A stretch of DNA of 64,000 nt from Castanea sativa (GCF_040712315.1 NC_134013.1:6111001-6175000); one strand, 5' to 3'. Counted from the stretch's first letter, positions 26,256 to 39,392 are shown. Program-made: numbers and translations. The notes: generated by a model not told the origin, from the sequence alone.

Positions 26256-26995
26256 TCGTCGATACAGAAACCCTAAACCACCATAGCAGACCAACAAACC
26301 ACCATCGCAGAGGTACAAACCATCATCCATCATCGCAGACAAACCAACCCAGAAATATATATACCTAAACCCATTTTTCTTGGAATAGCAGAGAAGAGAA
26401 AAGTAGTGAGATCTCTATCTCTGTGAAACCAAACACACAGGTATTAGCTTTCTCTGTGTGTATGTCTTTATATATAGCTAGCTTTGTATTATGCGTAGGG
26501 GCCACAATGTCCAATTTGTATATTCGTTGTTGGGTTTTGACTTTATTATGTTTGTTTAGTGACTTTTGACTGTTTTTTGGTCCTTGTCTGAGCATGTGTT
26601 TCTTTGTGGCTTCCAATGTGGTCCCTATTTTCCTCTGTTGAAGATAATGGCTGATTCTATGTGTGATGTATACTGAATTAGTGGGCCAAAATGCTGAGTC
26701 ATTATTAAAGTGATTTTATGATATATAATGTTAACATGTGTTTGTTTGTGGATTACTATGCATGTCTATATTTTATGATATTGTTGTTTACTATGTTTCT
26801 GTTTGTGCTTTCTAAACAATGTTGGAGATAATGTGCATTACCATATTATATAATTCGAAACAGCTGAGGTGGATTGTGGAATGATGAGTGCTGATTTGGC
26901 AAATAATTAATGTGTGATATTTTGTTAATGAATGAGTGCTCTTTTGGAATGTAATCAATAGTAATTAAATGGTTTATATGTGTTTTGCATGCAGC

Positions 26996-29900
26996 ATGAG
27001 TGAGCTATTTAGCTTGTCTGTGCATCATGGTGGGTATTTCACTGATAACCCTAGAAAATATGTGGGAGGTGTAGTGGATGTAGTAGATAATTGTGACCCT
27101 GATAGGTGGTCGAAGATAGAGATTGAAGGTATATGCAGGGAATTTGGATACACCTCTGTGAGTAGGCTTTGGTATAAAATGCCTGGTAATGATCTAGAGA
27201 AAGCTAATTTCCATTTGATAGTTGATGATGATGATGCCATGTTTATGACAGATTTAGTGATAGGTCATGAGGAAATTCATGTGTTTGTAGAGCACCCTGT
27301 GGATAATCCTATACTAGTAGATGAAGGTGAGCATATTGGGGCAGATGTGCAGCCATTGGCAGTGGAGCAAAACCTTTTACCTTATGGCAGTAATGATGAT
27401 GCCAGTCATGATGAAGGTAGTGAAGATGCTGACAATAGTAATTCTGGCAGTGAAGATGATGATGATATTGTTGAGGTTGATGCTGCAGAGGTGTATTCTA
27501 GGAGAGCAGGTAAGGAACCTATGACTCAGGGCCAAAATGAGAACAAGGATGTAGCTGATAGCAGTGATCGTGGAGGAGGTGATGATGAAGGAAGTGGCCT
27601 AGAGGATGAAGATGTAGTGAATCCTGATGAGAGGGAGTTTGTGGAGGATAGTAGTGATAGTTGGGATGGTTCTGATGAGGATATTACTGAACCAGTACAA
27701 ATGGGGGCTGGTGTAATGAACTCTGATTATGAGAGTGAGGAGTTGCACAGTCTTGAGCAATCATCATCTGATGATGATATTGGGGATGATAGTGATGATG
27801 GCTCTGAGAATGAACTAAAAACACCTATGGAAAAGGGAAGGGGACAAAAGAGGACCTTCCCAGTGTTTAAGCCAGTTGCTAAGGCTGAACATATCAGATT
27901 TGAGAAAGATATGTTGTTCACAACAGCTAAGCAATTCAAAGAAGCTATAACTGATTATGAGTTCATGGTGGTCTGGGGATCAAATTTGCAAAAAATGATT
28001 TCCAGAGGGTAAGAGCAATTTGCCAGGAAAGTTGCAAGTTTGTGGCATATCTAACAAAGGTGCCAAGAGAGAAAAGCTACCAACTAAGAACAGAACAATT
28101 GGAACACACATGCACTAGGAGTTATAAGAATCCAAGGTGCACTTCTTCATACATTGGGAAGAAGTTGATGAAGAAGGTGAGAAGACAACCTAACATGAAA
28201 CTAAAATACATCCAAGATGCCTGTACATGAGAAGTTCACGGTAAACATAAGCTGGGGAAAAGCCGCAGGGGCTAGGGAGAAGGCAAGAGAGTATGTTGAT
28301 GGGGCTCACACACGACGTACAATCGCTTTGGGAGTATTGTGAGGAGTTGAGGAAGGCTAGCCTGGCAGTACCATACTTATGAGGTACATACCTTCAATGA
28401 AGGTGATTTGGCTGCTGAAATGGACTTGGTCTATGGGGTTCCTTATTTTGAGAGGCTGTACATATGCCTAGAGGGTTGCAAGAGAGGGTTTTATGGCTGG
28501 ATGCGAGGCCAATAATTGGTTTGGATGCTGCTGCCACTTGAAGACTAAGTCGGGTGGGCAATTAATCACAGCGGTTGCAAGAGACCCTAATGAAGAGTAC
28601 TTCCCCACTTGCATATGCTGTTGTAGTGGAGGCTGAAACTAAAGACTCCTGGACTTGGTTCATAAATTTGCTACTTGCGGACATTGGTCGTAAACGAAGG
28701 TGGACATTTATATCGGCCGCAGAAGGTATGTATCTTTATTACCATATCTATATGCATTACCATATTGGATGTATAGAGTTACTAACACCATAATTGTTGT
28801 TGTTGTACTTGGCGAGGGTTGGTCGAGACCTTCATTGATAATTGGCCACAATATGAGCATAGAATTTGCTGCGGTACACCTCTACAATAATCTCCGGAAG
28901 AACCATCCTGGTATTCTCATCAGAGACTTCTTTTGGAAAGCGGCCAAAGCTACTTATAAAGCTGAGTTTGATAGGCTGATGGATGAACTGAAAGGAATTG
29001 ATGAGGATGCACACAATTGGTTGCTAGATCATTCAACCACCATATGGGCCAGACACATGTTCAGTGAGGATGGGTTGAGTGATACAGTACTGAACAACAT
29101 GTGTGAGAGTTTTAACAGTAGGATTTTGAAGTTTAGATCCAAGCCTATAATTACTATGGTATGAATCTAAGCCTTTGAGTAACAGTTAGTCAGATACATT
29201 GTTTGATACATTGTTTGATTAACAGTTTGTGTGTGCTTGCAGCTGGAGTCTATCAGGTTATATCTTATGACCAGATTTCAAGAGAATAGACAAAAGATCA
29301 TGAGAGTGGAATCAGAGATATGCCCTAAAGTGCTTAAGAGGTTGCATAGAGAAAAGACTGCAAGCAGCAAGTGGCTTGCTTGTTGGGCAGGTGATACACA
29401 GTTTGAGGTTAAAAATGGACTACAAAGCTTCACTGTGGACTTGGCCAAAGGACATTGTAGTTGCAGGAAATGGGATACAACAGGCATACCATGTGCCCAT
29501 GTAGTTTCTTGCATATTCTTCAACAGGTAAGATGCTGAGCAGTATGTGCACAGTTGTTTTCATGTCTCCACATATAAGACATGTTATGAGCCAGTAATTG
29601 CACCTATCAATGGGCTGAATATGTTGAGGCCCAGTGGTGTCCAACTTGTTTAGCCTCCTATCAAAAGAAGGTCACCTAGTCGGCCCAAGAAGAAGAGAGC
29701 AAGGGAGCCTGGTGAACCAGCAGGTAGGAGAGCTGGTATCTCCAAACAGTGTAGGGCCTATGGTAAAATAGGACACAATAAAAGAAATTTCAAGGGTGAG
29801 ATTGGAGGAAACTCTTCCCTACCAGGCACCACAAAACGAGAACCGGTGCAGCCAATAAGGTAACATTCTACCATATTCTGTCAAGTAAATGTGTGAGAGT

Positions 29901-30677
29901 TTTACATATTTAATGTGGATTTCTTGTTTGCGGACCGGGAGCGGAAACTCTTCCAAGAAAAATCAGCCAACGGGACAAGCTCAGCTCAACCAAGCTCGAG
30001 CCACCCCATTTGCACCACCTCGGCCATTTGTATCATCTCAATCCGGCATGCACAACTTCACTCCCGGTGGTTCAGAGCCATGGACAAGCTCTCCCAGTCC
30101 ATTTCCATCATTCCAGTCCAGCATGCATAGCTTCACTCCTTGTGCATTTCCTCAGTTCAGGCCAAGTGCACCATACCAAACCAGCATGCACTTCTCATCC
30201 AGCCCAAGTGCAGCATACCAGTACACCATGCACAGCACTGCCACACCTTTTCCACCACCCCAATCCAGTCCAAGTGCACACTAAACCATCATGCACTTCT
30301 CATCCACCCCAAGTGCACCATTCCAGACCAGCATGCACTTCTCATCCACCCCAAGTGCACCATTCCAGACCAGCATGCACTTCTCATCCAGCCCAAATGC
30401 AGCATACCAGTACACCATGCACAACTCTGCCACACCTTTTCCACCACCCTAGTCTAGTCCAAGTGCACACCAGACCCCCACAGGATCATCCAATCCAGTT
30501 CAGGCCAACTCCAATCCAATTGCACCACCCAACTTAGGTAGCAGGGTTAACCAGGAGAGGAGGAAAAGGATGGTCACATCAGAGACCCTAAATGCTTCCA
30601 AGAATGCATCTAGATACATGGGGGCTATCAAGAATGCTGGGAGTCAGTCATCAAGGCATGCTCCAAAGAAAAAATGA
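26996..30677 (+). pseudogene. MuDR-type MULE transposase, frameshifted
   Basis: The start ATG at 26996 follows a likely 5'-UTR intron acceptor (TGCATGCAG). Order: a PB1-like N-terminal domain as found in plant MULE proteins (about residues 1-105); a long Asp/Glu/Ser-rich acidic region; a MuDR DNA-binding region; a DDE-type catalytic domain with a GLDA motif (about 28440-28720); an intron near 28725-28810; more catalytic domain with an MCESFNS motif; an intron at about 29160-29241; a SWIM zinc finger CSCRKWDTTGIPCAH (29457-29501); a zinc knuckle; and a Pro/Ser-rich repeat tail to the stop at 30675-30677. Frame breaks occur near 27965, 28220 and 28310-28580, with in-frame stops near 29653 and at 30282. 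The zinc knuckle has lost two Cys (C to Y and C to F). It would have cut and pasted the element in the nucleus. Confidence 0.88.
30020..30470 (+). repeat. Coding minisatellite in the transposase tail
   Basis: Repeated units of about 48 bases encode MHFSS(S/T)PSA(P/A)(F/Y)Q-type peptides; the block around 30290-30380 is a near-perfect duplication. Because the DNA is repetitive, all three forward frames stay open and look protein-like. The first frame, in line with the zinc-finger domains, is the likely real one. Confidence 0.75.
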
Positions 30678-31138
30678 ATAGGATGTTGTGTTTTATATCT
30701 TTTGATGAATGGCTTATGTTTTGTATTATTATAGCCAAGCCTTTATTTTGTATAATTGCTATTAGTTAAACAATGCCCTGCTGTTTGGGTTAAGATTGGC
30801 AGTTGAACAATGCACTTTTGTTTTGTAAACATATTTTTGCTTTTTTTAATGATAACTATGAAAATGTTTGGGTTAAGTTTGGCAGTATGTTAAGTTTGGC
30901 AGTATGTTGGAATATGTTATCTGTTCATACCAGTTTTATTTGTTGCATGCACTTGGCAGTATATTAAGTATTGCTTTATTGGAATATGTTATCTGTCAAC
31001 AGACTATGTTACACACCAATACCAATCCTGCTATTTCCAATCCACACATCCATACATTGAATGAAAAAGGTATTCATTTATTTCTCAACAGAAAGAGTAC
31101 AAAATAAGTAGCAGGTGTGTCATTGATAATAACTAATC

Positions 31139-31673
31139 CTACCAAAGAACAACACACTCACCCTCTACACATAAACATCCAGCCCTACATGCACTTACCA
31201 ACCACACCAACCCGACCTCAGCCACCATCGAACTACAAATATCACCATTAACACTGCCACACCTACAACTAAAAACTTCTCTCTCTTCTGCAGTGTGCAA
31301 GCTCGGCCTGAAGTTGGATGATCCTTTGCCTTTGCTTTGTGGGATAAGCACCTTACCACGTTCACATATCTCATCATCACGCCATTGGAAGAATCTACAC
31401 TTTCGCCCACCTGAAACACGAGATAATGCTCGAGAAAAATGAAAATCCATAAAACCATTGTAGTAACAAATTGAAACAACATACCTGAAATTAACTAAAA
31501 CCCACTCAAACAATTTCCTGAAATTGACATACCCGGTGGTTTGGACAACCATAGAACCTTCTGCCGGGGTTCTCTCCGTCCACGCCACAACTAGGACGGG
31601 TTTTTGATTCCAAGTAGCACATCATTTGTGCTCTCCTCCTCACGCTAGAACTTGTCGAAGAGCATGCTTCCAT
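31139..31673 (-). pseudogene. GRF zinc-finger protein gene inside the MULE
   Basis: Exon 1 runs from the ATG at 31673 to about 31533. It encodes a Ser-rich start, then a GRF-type zinc finger with the signature NPGRRFYGCPN. After an intron with GT at 31532 and AG near 31411, exon 2 continues CRFFQW, the second half of the same finger. A downstream frame has a hydrophobic stretch (LVVGVAVLMVIFVV) like the C-terminal membrane anchor I recall from plant GRF-domain proteins. The phases across the intron do not match (one base off), the first Cys motif is altered (CYLES rather than C-x-CG) and exon 2 needs a second frame change, so it is probably broken. It converges with the transposase, tail to tail, as a second gene of the element. 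Its role in transposition is unknown. Confidence 0.65.
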
Positions 31674-31788
31674 TGGGCTTCGAAGATTGTTTGTTTTGAT
31701 CGTGGTTTGGGAGATGAGGCTTCCGTGTGGGTGGAGGTCCAAGCTCGATTTTTGATTTGGGAGTTTAGGGTTTCTGGTACTGATTTGG

Positions 31789-32079
31789 GGAATTTTGGGT
31801 TTTTGGTACTGATGTTGTTGTAGTGAGGGTCACGTGGGGGTCACGTGTGACATAAATGGGGCGGGAAATCCATGTGGCATGGGTGACAGTAGCAACTGTG
31901 GATTTTAATTAATATTTTAATCACTCAGTTAGACACGTGACAATTTATTTAGTTGAGTGACGGTAAGGACTAAAATAATACGTGTTAATTGGATTAGGGA
32001 CTAAAAGTGGTAAAATGAAAATGTAGGGACCAAAATAGAAATAGGGCCAAAATGTAGGGACTAAAAGTGCATTTACGCC
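31789..32079 (-). repeat. 3' terminal inverted repeat of the MULE
   Basis: Reverse complement of the 5' repeat. It abuts the exact 9-bp duplication TTACATTAT at 32080-32088 and lies just upstream of the minus-strand GRF zinc-finger gene, so it may act as that gene's promoter. Confidence 0.9.
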
Positions 32080-33345
32080 TTACATTATTTATTTATTTAT
32101 TTTTTTTTTGGCACACAACCTTAGAAACACGATTTCACAATTTAACTCAAATCATGTTTTGAAAATACAATTTCAACTAACATGGCGCACACGCTCCGTA
32201 CATACTAGTGTGTAGTAATCAGTGCTCTTATATCTAATTACTGTAATAGACTTACAATTTGGTTCATTTATGAAGAGAGAAATTTTGATTGGATTTTCTC
32301 TTGAATAAGAAATATCAGAGGGATCATTATGAAAAAAAAAAAAAAAAACCAAAAAGCTCATGGAAAGATGAGGGGCTACCTGTATATCCATACTCTAATT
32401 CCACTAGAAATGAGTTCATTTATAGTGGGTAGAATTGTCGTTGTACTGTCTGTCCATACAAAAGTTACAAAACCACTGCAGGCAGTGTAGAAGAAAAATT
32501 AGTAATTTATATTGGGTGGCAAAAAGATCTTAACTTTGTATATGCGGGAGTTTTATCTTTTCATGCTTTGTGACAAGATCATCACTGCCAAAGTTGCATG
32601 TCTAGTCCACAGGTATCACAGGCTCTTACCTGCAAGCTTCCCATTTTGTAGCTTTTGCATGTAGAGCTGTTTGCACTTCGGCAAGATTTAGATAGGCAGA
32701 GACATAATTGTCGGAGCAGGGATCAAAATTGTGGACCTATATAGTGAAAGACTAAAATCATTTAATTTCTTGCTTAGTTCTAATCACAAGGCCAGTAAAG
32801 TTATTTAAATGCACTTGTCAACTGAATACAGAATTAAAGGTTATTGTGACCAAACTCATGCTTGGTTTATAAGATCATCAACACAAACCCAATTGTATGC
32901 GTCTTGTATATATAATAATCTTCATTTCTATTTTTTTTTATTCATATTAGATTTAAAGTTATTTATAAGAAACTATTTTGATTGATTCATAAGACTTACA
33001 GAACCGCTTGGGCCTGACTTGGGTCCTGACGATTTGCAAAGGGGAGCATATATGTTGTAAAAATCAAGGTTTCCGGCCTCTGCATCTCCCTGCTTTAGAT
33101 AGTCAACACACTTTCTTGAATAATTACCCGTAACGAAGTTGCACTACCGGTGAATTCCTGCATTAGTTTCGTCCGAGTTTAAAGCATGTGTCCAGTAATA
33201 ATCATACGTGCCCATTATACTAGTATTATCATCTATCCAAGCATTCCCAATCTGCATCCATTGACATTAACAGAGAAGAATTAATAAGTTTTTTATTATA
33301 AACATTGAAATACAGGCACATATTATAGACTGAAGAAAGACTTCA

Positions 33346-33657
<312 letters not shown>

Positions 33658-33672
33658 TTAGTTTTTACTTCA

Positions 33673-34487
<815 letters not shown>

Positions 34488-34930
34488 CTCCATTTAACCA
34501 CAAGACGAGAGGTTTGATTGTAGAATTCTGAGGTGACTCTACAAAGTAATAGAATAGTTCTCTCCCAGCATTCGGGTCTCCGGTAATATAGCCAGCTTAC
34601 TGATCGAAATCTGCTCCTTGTGGTTGTCCAGGCAAAGCATCGATCTTATCAGCTTCCTTCAACCCATCTTGGGGTCCAATATACACTGGAGAATAATTGC
34701 TATCATCATTGTGTAATCTAACCCATAGTTCGGTATTTGGAGGATTTTGGGATTTTTGAGATTTAAGCAACTCGGAAAGGTTGTCAGTCTGGCTGGCATT
34801 GCAATAGATGGGAAAAACCAAATGGTGAAAAGTGAGGAGCAGCAGAAACCTTGTGAGAAATGAAAGCTTCATGGCTCTTGTTGTTGCTTATTGCAAATTA
34901 CTTTATTTTCGTCAAGGGCTTTTTGGTGTC

Positions 34931-34938
34931 TTTATATA
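34931..34938 (-). promoter_or_regulatory. TATA-like box of SCPL-C
   Basis: TATATAAA on the minus strand in the conserved SCPL promoter context; two bases next to it are deleted compared with B. It lies about 60 bases upstream of the SCPL-C start codon. Confidence 0.55.
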
Positions 34939-36490
34939 GCAGTAAGTGGAGGTATACAAAAAGTTTTACAGCTATTGAGTTGGCATTTTGTGATTGGTGT
35001 TACTCCAATCACAATTGTTCTTGTCAGCCATTGTAACAAAGATTGTGAAATTATTGTGTCGCTAGTATCGGTGTTAACATAGGCCAAGGCGAAGTAAATG
35101 ATGCAGTGCCGAAAAGAACATTGAGATAACCACATTCTCTAGCGAGGGACCATTCATAAGCGGCATATATAATCGGCTCGCAGCAAGCAGCTGGCGCATT
35201 GAAATCTCAGGATACAAAGCTTTGCCTTTGAACTAAGGATTTTGTTAATGTGTGACCGGCACACAATAATTAATTATTTTTGAATGTTAAATTGTCAATT
35301 ATCCCAAAAGTTTAAACTATTAGAAAATAGTGAATTTAATTACTTAATTATAAGTCTAACATTGAAAATATCTTATCAAGAATTGAAAAAAGCATTGACA
35401 GTTTTTTCAATTTTTTAAAAAATATTTCTAAAAATAAATAAGTTAATGTGTGTCCGAATAGCTTTAATGTGTGTCTTTAGGGAACACATTAACCATACCC
35501 TTGAATCAAAAGGTCCATAGAAATCTCAGGATGCAAAAATCTTTGACTTTCAAACGTAATCTGGCAAGCACCCTCTTTCTTACCTGTATGGTTGTTATAC
35601 GTGAGATTGTCCTGTTTTTGGCGTAATATTAGTTTTTTTTTTTTTGAGGGGGATGGCGGAATATTAGCTAATAATACATTGTCTACCCCAAGTGGTGAAG
35701 TCATTTTGTTTTTTCCTCAAGGGAAGAAAATTATAAAAGTATTCTTAAAATTTTCATTTAGAAATTAATTTTCATTTGTATTAGGCGTACCTCTCCAACC
35801 AGTTAGCAACAAAAGGTTGGAATCCTGTGAATTTATATCATCTCTACTCATTTTAAATAGTTCTACGTGGCCTTAATTTGGAAAAGTGAAAAGTACTATG
35901 TCCACAATATTTCACAAAAAATTATAGATAGTAAGTTGTTATTGGTTCTAATTTGAACCTATTACTTAAATAAAAAAAAAAAAAAAAATAACCCATTTTT
36001 AAAAAAGTGATAAATTTGTTGCACAGGCACTGATAGTAGTTTCTTCAAATTTTGAAATAGAAGTTATTACATCTAAAAACAATGGTAAATCCTAGGAAGT
36101 AAGGATACTCCATTTATACTCAACTACCCATATCTGATAGGTATTGTACTGGCATGGATTCCTCTATAATGCCTCTGCGTGCATGTGCGTTCCAACTTTT
36201 TTTTGAAAAAAAGTAATGACATGTTTAGGATACGTCCATAATATGGCTCGGATAAAGTTACAACCCAACCCCTTGAGATAGCCAAACTTGTGAGAATTTA
36301 TATATATATATTTTTTATATATTAGTTTTAATATTGAACGCTTATCTAGTTATCTTCTTATTTATTCTTTTGGATCTTGGTTTGTATTATAAACATCATT
36401 TAATGGCCATAGATTCACTTTATTTTTCATTATTGTTTTTAAAATGATATATGCTTAACAATATATATAAAAAGTAAAAATATATTTAAA
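34939..36490. other. 5' flank of SCPL-C up to the junction with SCPL-D
   Basis: Paralogous to 22336-23720 upstream of SCPL-B. At about 36490 the similarity switches abruptly: to the right the sequence matches SCPL-B intron 1 (17950 onward) instead. I read this as a deletion or recombination junction that removed SCPL-D exons 2-8. No gene in the stretch. Confidence 0.75.
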
Positions 36491-36755
36491 TATATGTGTA
36501 ACATTATTTAGTTATAAAAAAAATTACATGTTTTGAATAGGAGAGTTAACTTTTTCATTTTTTTTAAAAATGATTTTTTTGGATAGTAGAGATTTCTCCC
36601 AACCGGATTGGAGGAGATTCAATAGCTTATGGTTGGACTAGTTTAGCCATGAGTTCCAGGGTTTAGAAAACAAAACAAGGAATTCGATCAGGATCACTAA
36701 TGCCAAAATTCATCTAAAAAAATTAAGGTTATTTTTGTTCTAGAGCCTTGCTGGG

Positions 36756-37231
36756 CAAGGTGGTCGGTAATGTACTGGTATATATATCAGTATCGAAACG
36801 CCAACGTTTTGTACCAGTTTAAATACCTATCATATTGGTTGATTTTGAGTAATACCGACCGGTACAAAAAAAAAGTTTTTTTTTTTTTAGTTTTGTAATT
36901 TTTGAATTTTTGTAAGGCTAGAATGGTAACTTATATGTATTAACTTATTAGTATTATTTATTTTCTTAGCATGCAATGAACAATTAAGCTTTATATTTTT
37001 TATATTGTGTTTTTTTTTTCTTTTAATTGATGCTAAAGTCTAAAACTATAAATAATTTATTCTAAATTGAGATAATGTTTTATAGTAGATTTTTATATTT
37101 ATTATAATACACACACACATATATAAAATAACGGGTAAACCCGAAATGGTACACCGATATTGATTGGTACTGAAATATATCATTTCATTGATCAAACCGG
37201 TACAGCTACCAGTATGAGATTGACTCTCTAG
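36756..37231. mobile_element. hAT-like non-autonomous element (476 bp)
   Basis: Flanked by the exact 8-mer TTGCTGGG (36748-36755 and 37232-37239), the duplication length of hAT elements. SCPL-B intron 1 has the single-copy empty site near 18217. The ends are imperfect inverted repeats (CAAGGTGGTCGGTA and the complement of …GACTCTCTAG) with internal ACTGGTA/TACCAGT and CGGTAC motifs. No coding capacity. Confidence 0.85.
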
Positions 37232-38080
37232 TTGCTGGGTGGCTCAACTATTAACTTATTGGAAAAATGATGCCTAACCCATAATTTAGCTCAAGAATAA
37301 CAGAACTCATTTTTGCGTATCCCCTAATAAATACCACTAATTTGGTTGATATTGGGATCTAAACTCTATTCTACGTGGAAAGTGGCATAAAAGATTCCTC
37401 GGGCCCTTTCTTCTACACGGATTAGACTACAGAAAAGGTAAATTTTTTTTTAATTAAAAAAAAAAGTAATTTTTCTTTTTCTATTTTTGGGAAAAAATCT
37501 ATCATATATACTATACATATATCATATATGTAATATCATCTCTCTGGAGGGGTGTTGATCTCAAAGTATCCTATTTCTTTGAAGAATTATATTTTGCTGC
37601 TGATTGAAGTATAAAGCTTACTTCCAAAATTTAAAATAAGTCAATATTTGTAGATTGTCAAAGAAATTGAACTCGACTCAATTCAAGAAAATTTTAATTT
37701 ATGTAGTTATTTGGAAAGTGAATTGAATTCACATTCAAATTTAGGCTCAAAGATTAAATAAGTCAAACTAAAAAATAATAATATGTTCATGAATAAACTC
37801 TAGAATATAAAACTCAATTTGGGTGTATATAATGATATCGGATAAAATCTACTATTTAATTTTGCTATTTTTTATGTAATTTTCCTTATTTTAAGTTTAG
37901 ATTATTTATTTCCTTATTTTTAATTTTTTAAGTGTTTTTAATGCGTTTTAGGTCAAATTTGGTTTTTGTGATGGTTAGATTGGATTTTGTAAGTTTCTAA
38001 AAACTTTAAGAGATCTCAACTTATTATATCGAATTAATTATTAATATTAATAGTAAATCTCATATGTATAATTTATAATA

Positions 38081-39071
38081 GGCAAAAATTCAAAACTGAC
38101 TCTTCAACTTTTAGCCATTTTCATTTCAGTCCTCTAACTTTTAGTTTTGTTATTTCAGTCTTCTAACTTTCAATTATTGTCAATTCAGTACTTCGTTAAA
38201 CCCCAATTATGTCCTGCCATTAATTATAAAGAAAATTTCAGAATTAAAAAAAAAAATGATATTAAAAAAAAAAAAACATTTAGGCGTTGTTCCTCTTACC
38301 TGAAATCAAAACCAAGGACGAATCTAGCTCTGGCCATGAGCAGAACAAGGCGTCGTTCCCCTTAGCAGAACAATGAATCGCTCATGGCTCCAGCTCCGGC
38401 CATGAGCCCCCTTACCTTGGGGCGCTCATCGGTGACGAATCCCAATAAACCACCGTACAATTGAGAAGCTTCAGACCAGGTGAGAGCGTTGTCACCGACA
38501 ACGAACCAATGTGAAACGCATTTCAATCCAAAAGTTGTTGCGGCATGTGACGAGGATGACAAGGGCGACGACCTTAGTCGCCGGAGCAAGAGCTGAGACA
38601 AGAACTGTCGCTCCTTGTTGAGAACAGCAGCTGCAGAGTAGGCGGCGGGAGTGGAAGGGAGCGATTGGTCTTTGAGAATTTGAGAGATGTCGCCTATGAC
38701 TACACAGAGGCGTTGGTGATCTTCTTTCAAGGACCTGCCGAAGCGAGAGAGGATCCAATTGGAGAGGTCTTCCTTGTAGTTGGTGATGGTGAGTGATTCT
38801 AGGAACAGTGTGGGTTCCCCTAAATGTTTTTTATTTTTATTTTAATGTCAGTTTTTTTTTTTTAATTTTCTTTTAATTCCAAAATTTATTAAAAAAAAAA
38901 AAGCCAAAACAACGTCATTTTGGCTCAATTAACGGCAAGACATAACTGGGGTTTAATGGAATACTGAATTAACAATAATTAAAAGTTAGAGGACTGAAAT
39001 GACAAAATTGAAAGTTAGAGCATTGAGATGAAAAAGGCTGAAAGTCAGAATGTCAGTTTTGAATTTTTGCC
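38081..39071. mobile_element. Pack-MULE (991 bp) carrying an RRP12 gene fragment
   Basis: Inverted ends of about 140 bp begin GGCAAAAATTCAAAACTGAC. Flanking 9-mers TTTATAATA (38072-38080) and TTTTTAATA (39072-39080) match at 8 of 9. The empty site is visible in SCPL-B intron 1 near 19010. The middle (38362-38816) is GC-richer and encodes a host-gene fragment, so this is a Pack-MULE: a non-autonomous Mutator element with captured genic DNA. Confidence 0.88.
38362..38816 (-). pseudogene. Captured fragment of RRP12 (ribosomal RNA processing) N-terminal coding region
   Basis: The minus-strand frame contains LSNWILSRFGRSLKEDHQR, SLPSTPAAYSAAAV, LKCVSHWFVV and SQLYGGLLGFVTDERPKVR, in the order I recall for the N-terminus of plant RRP12-like proteins, HEAT-repeat proteins of pre-ribosome maturation and export. 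A block between the STPAAY and QFLSQLL parts is missing compared with the family, as if an internal segment was lost, and the match ends after RPKVR. It has no evident start codon of its own, although ATG codons occur inside the frame. The identification rests on memory of the family, not a search. Confidence 0.75.
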
Positions 39072-39226
39072 TTTTTAATAATATAAATTCGGTAGATCTA
39101 ACTTTTATAAAAATTCATTACTAAAAATTATTTTATCTAATTAATTCAAACACAATTTAATTTTAATTATAATTTATTTATTAATTACTCATATAGGTTT
39201 GTGAAGGAGTAAAAATTTTTAGTGGT

Positions 39227-39392
39227 ACCACTGCACACTCTTGGTGCGATGGTTACTACACAAGTATAAGTGCTTGCAGGGTGTGCGGGGCAAGGGTCGG
39301 GGTTCAAGTCTCCAAAAGAGAGTTTCACACACATATACACTTAAATTTGGCTAGAGTAGAAATCTATCTTGTATTAAAAAAAAAAAAAAAAA
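39227..39392 (+). mobile_element. tRNA-derived SINE with poly-A tail
   Basis: A-box-like TTGGTGCGATGGTTACTAC and B-box-like GGGGTTCAAGTCTCC, then a short body ending in ATTAAA and a run of A. The target sequence TTTAGTGGT is repeated on both sides (right copy TTTAGTAGTGGT). SCPL-B intron 1 has the empty site near 19150. Confidence 0.85.

Larger units (their letters stand above)
25963..32079 (+). mobile_element. Mutator-like element (MULE), 6117 bp, in SCPL-C intron 6
   Basis: Ends carry nearly identical inverted repeats of about 290 bp starting GGCGTAAATGCACTTTTAG. The target duplication TTACATTAT is exact on both sides (25954-25962 and 32080-32088). SCPL-B intron 6 shows the empty site near 15390. 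Inside are a MuDR-type transposase gene on the plus strand (now frameshifted) and a convergent gene for a GRF zinc-finger protein on the minus strand. The transposase is broken, so this copy could only move with help from another element. The well-kept ends and perfect duplication suggest a fairly recent insertion. Confidence 0.95.

Noticed and set aside
27321..27524. 67-codon Met-rich frame inside the transposase
   Set aside because: Shadow of the GAT/GAA-rich acidic region in another frame.
30010..30537. 175-codon and 105-codon frames with HTKPSCTSHPPQ repeats
   Set aside because: They are alternative frames of the repetitive Pro/Ser-rich transposase tail, not separate proteins.
39227..39320. 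tRNA gene candidate
   Set aside because: Same reasoning: SINE with poly-A tail and an empty site in SCPL-B.
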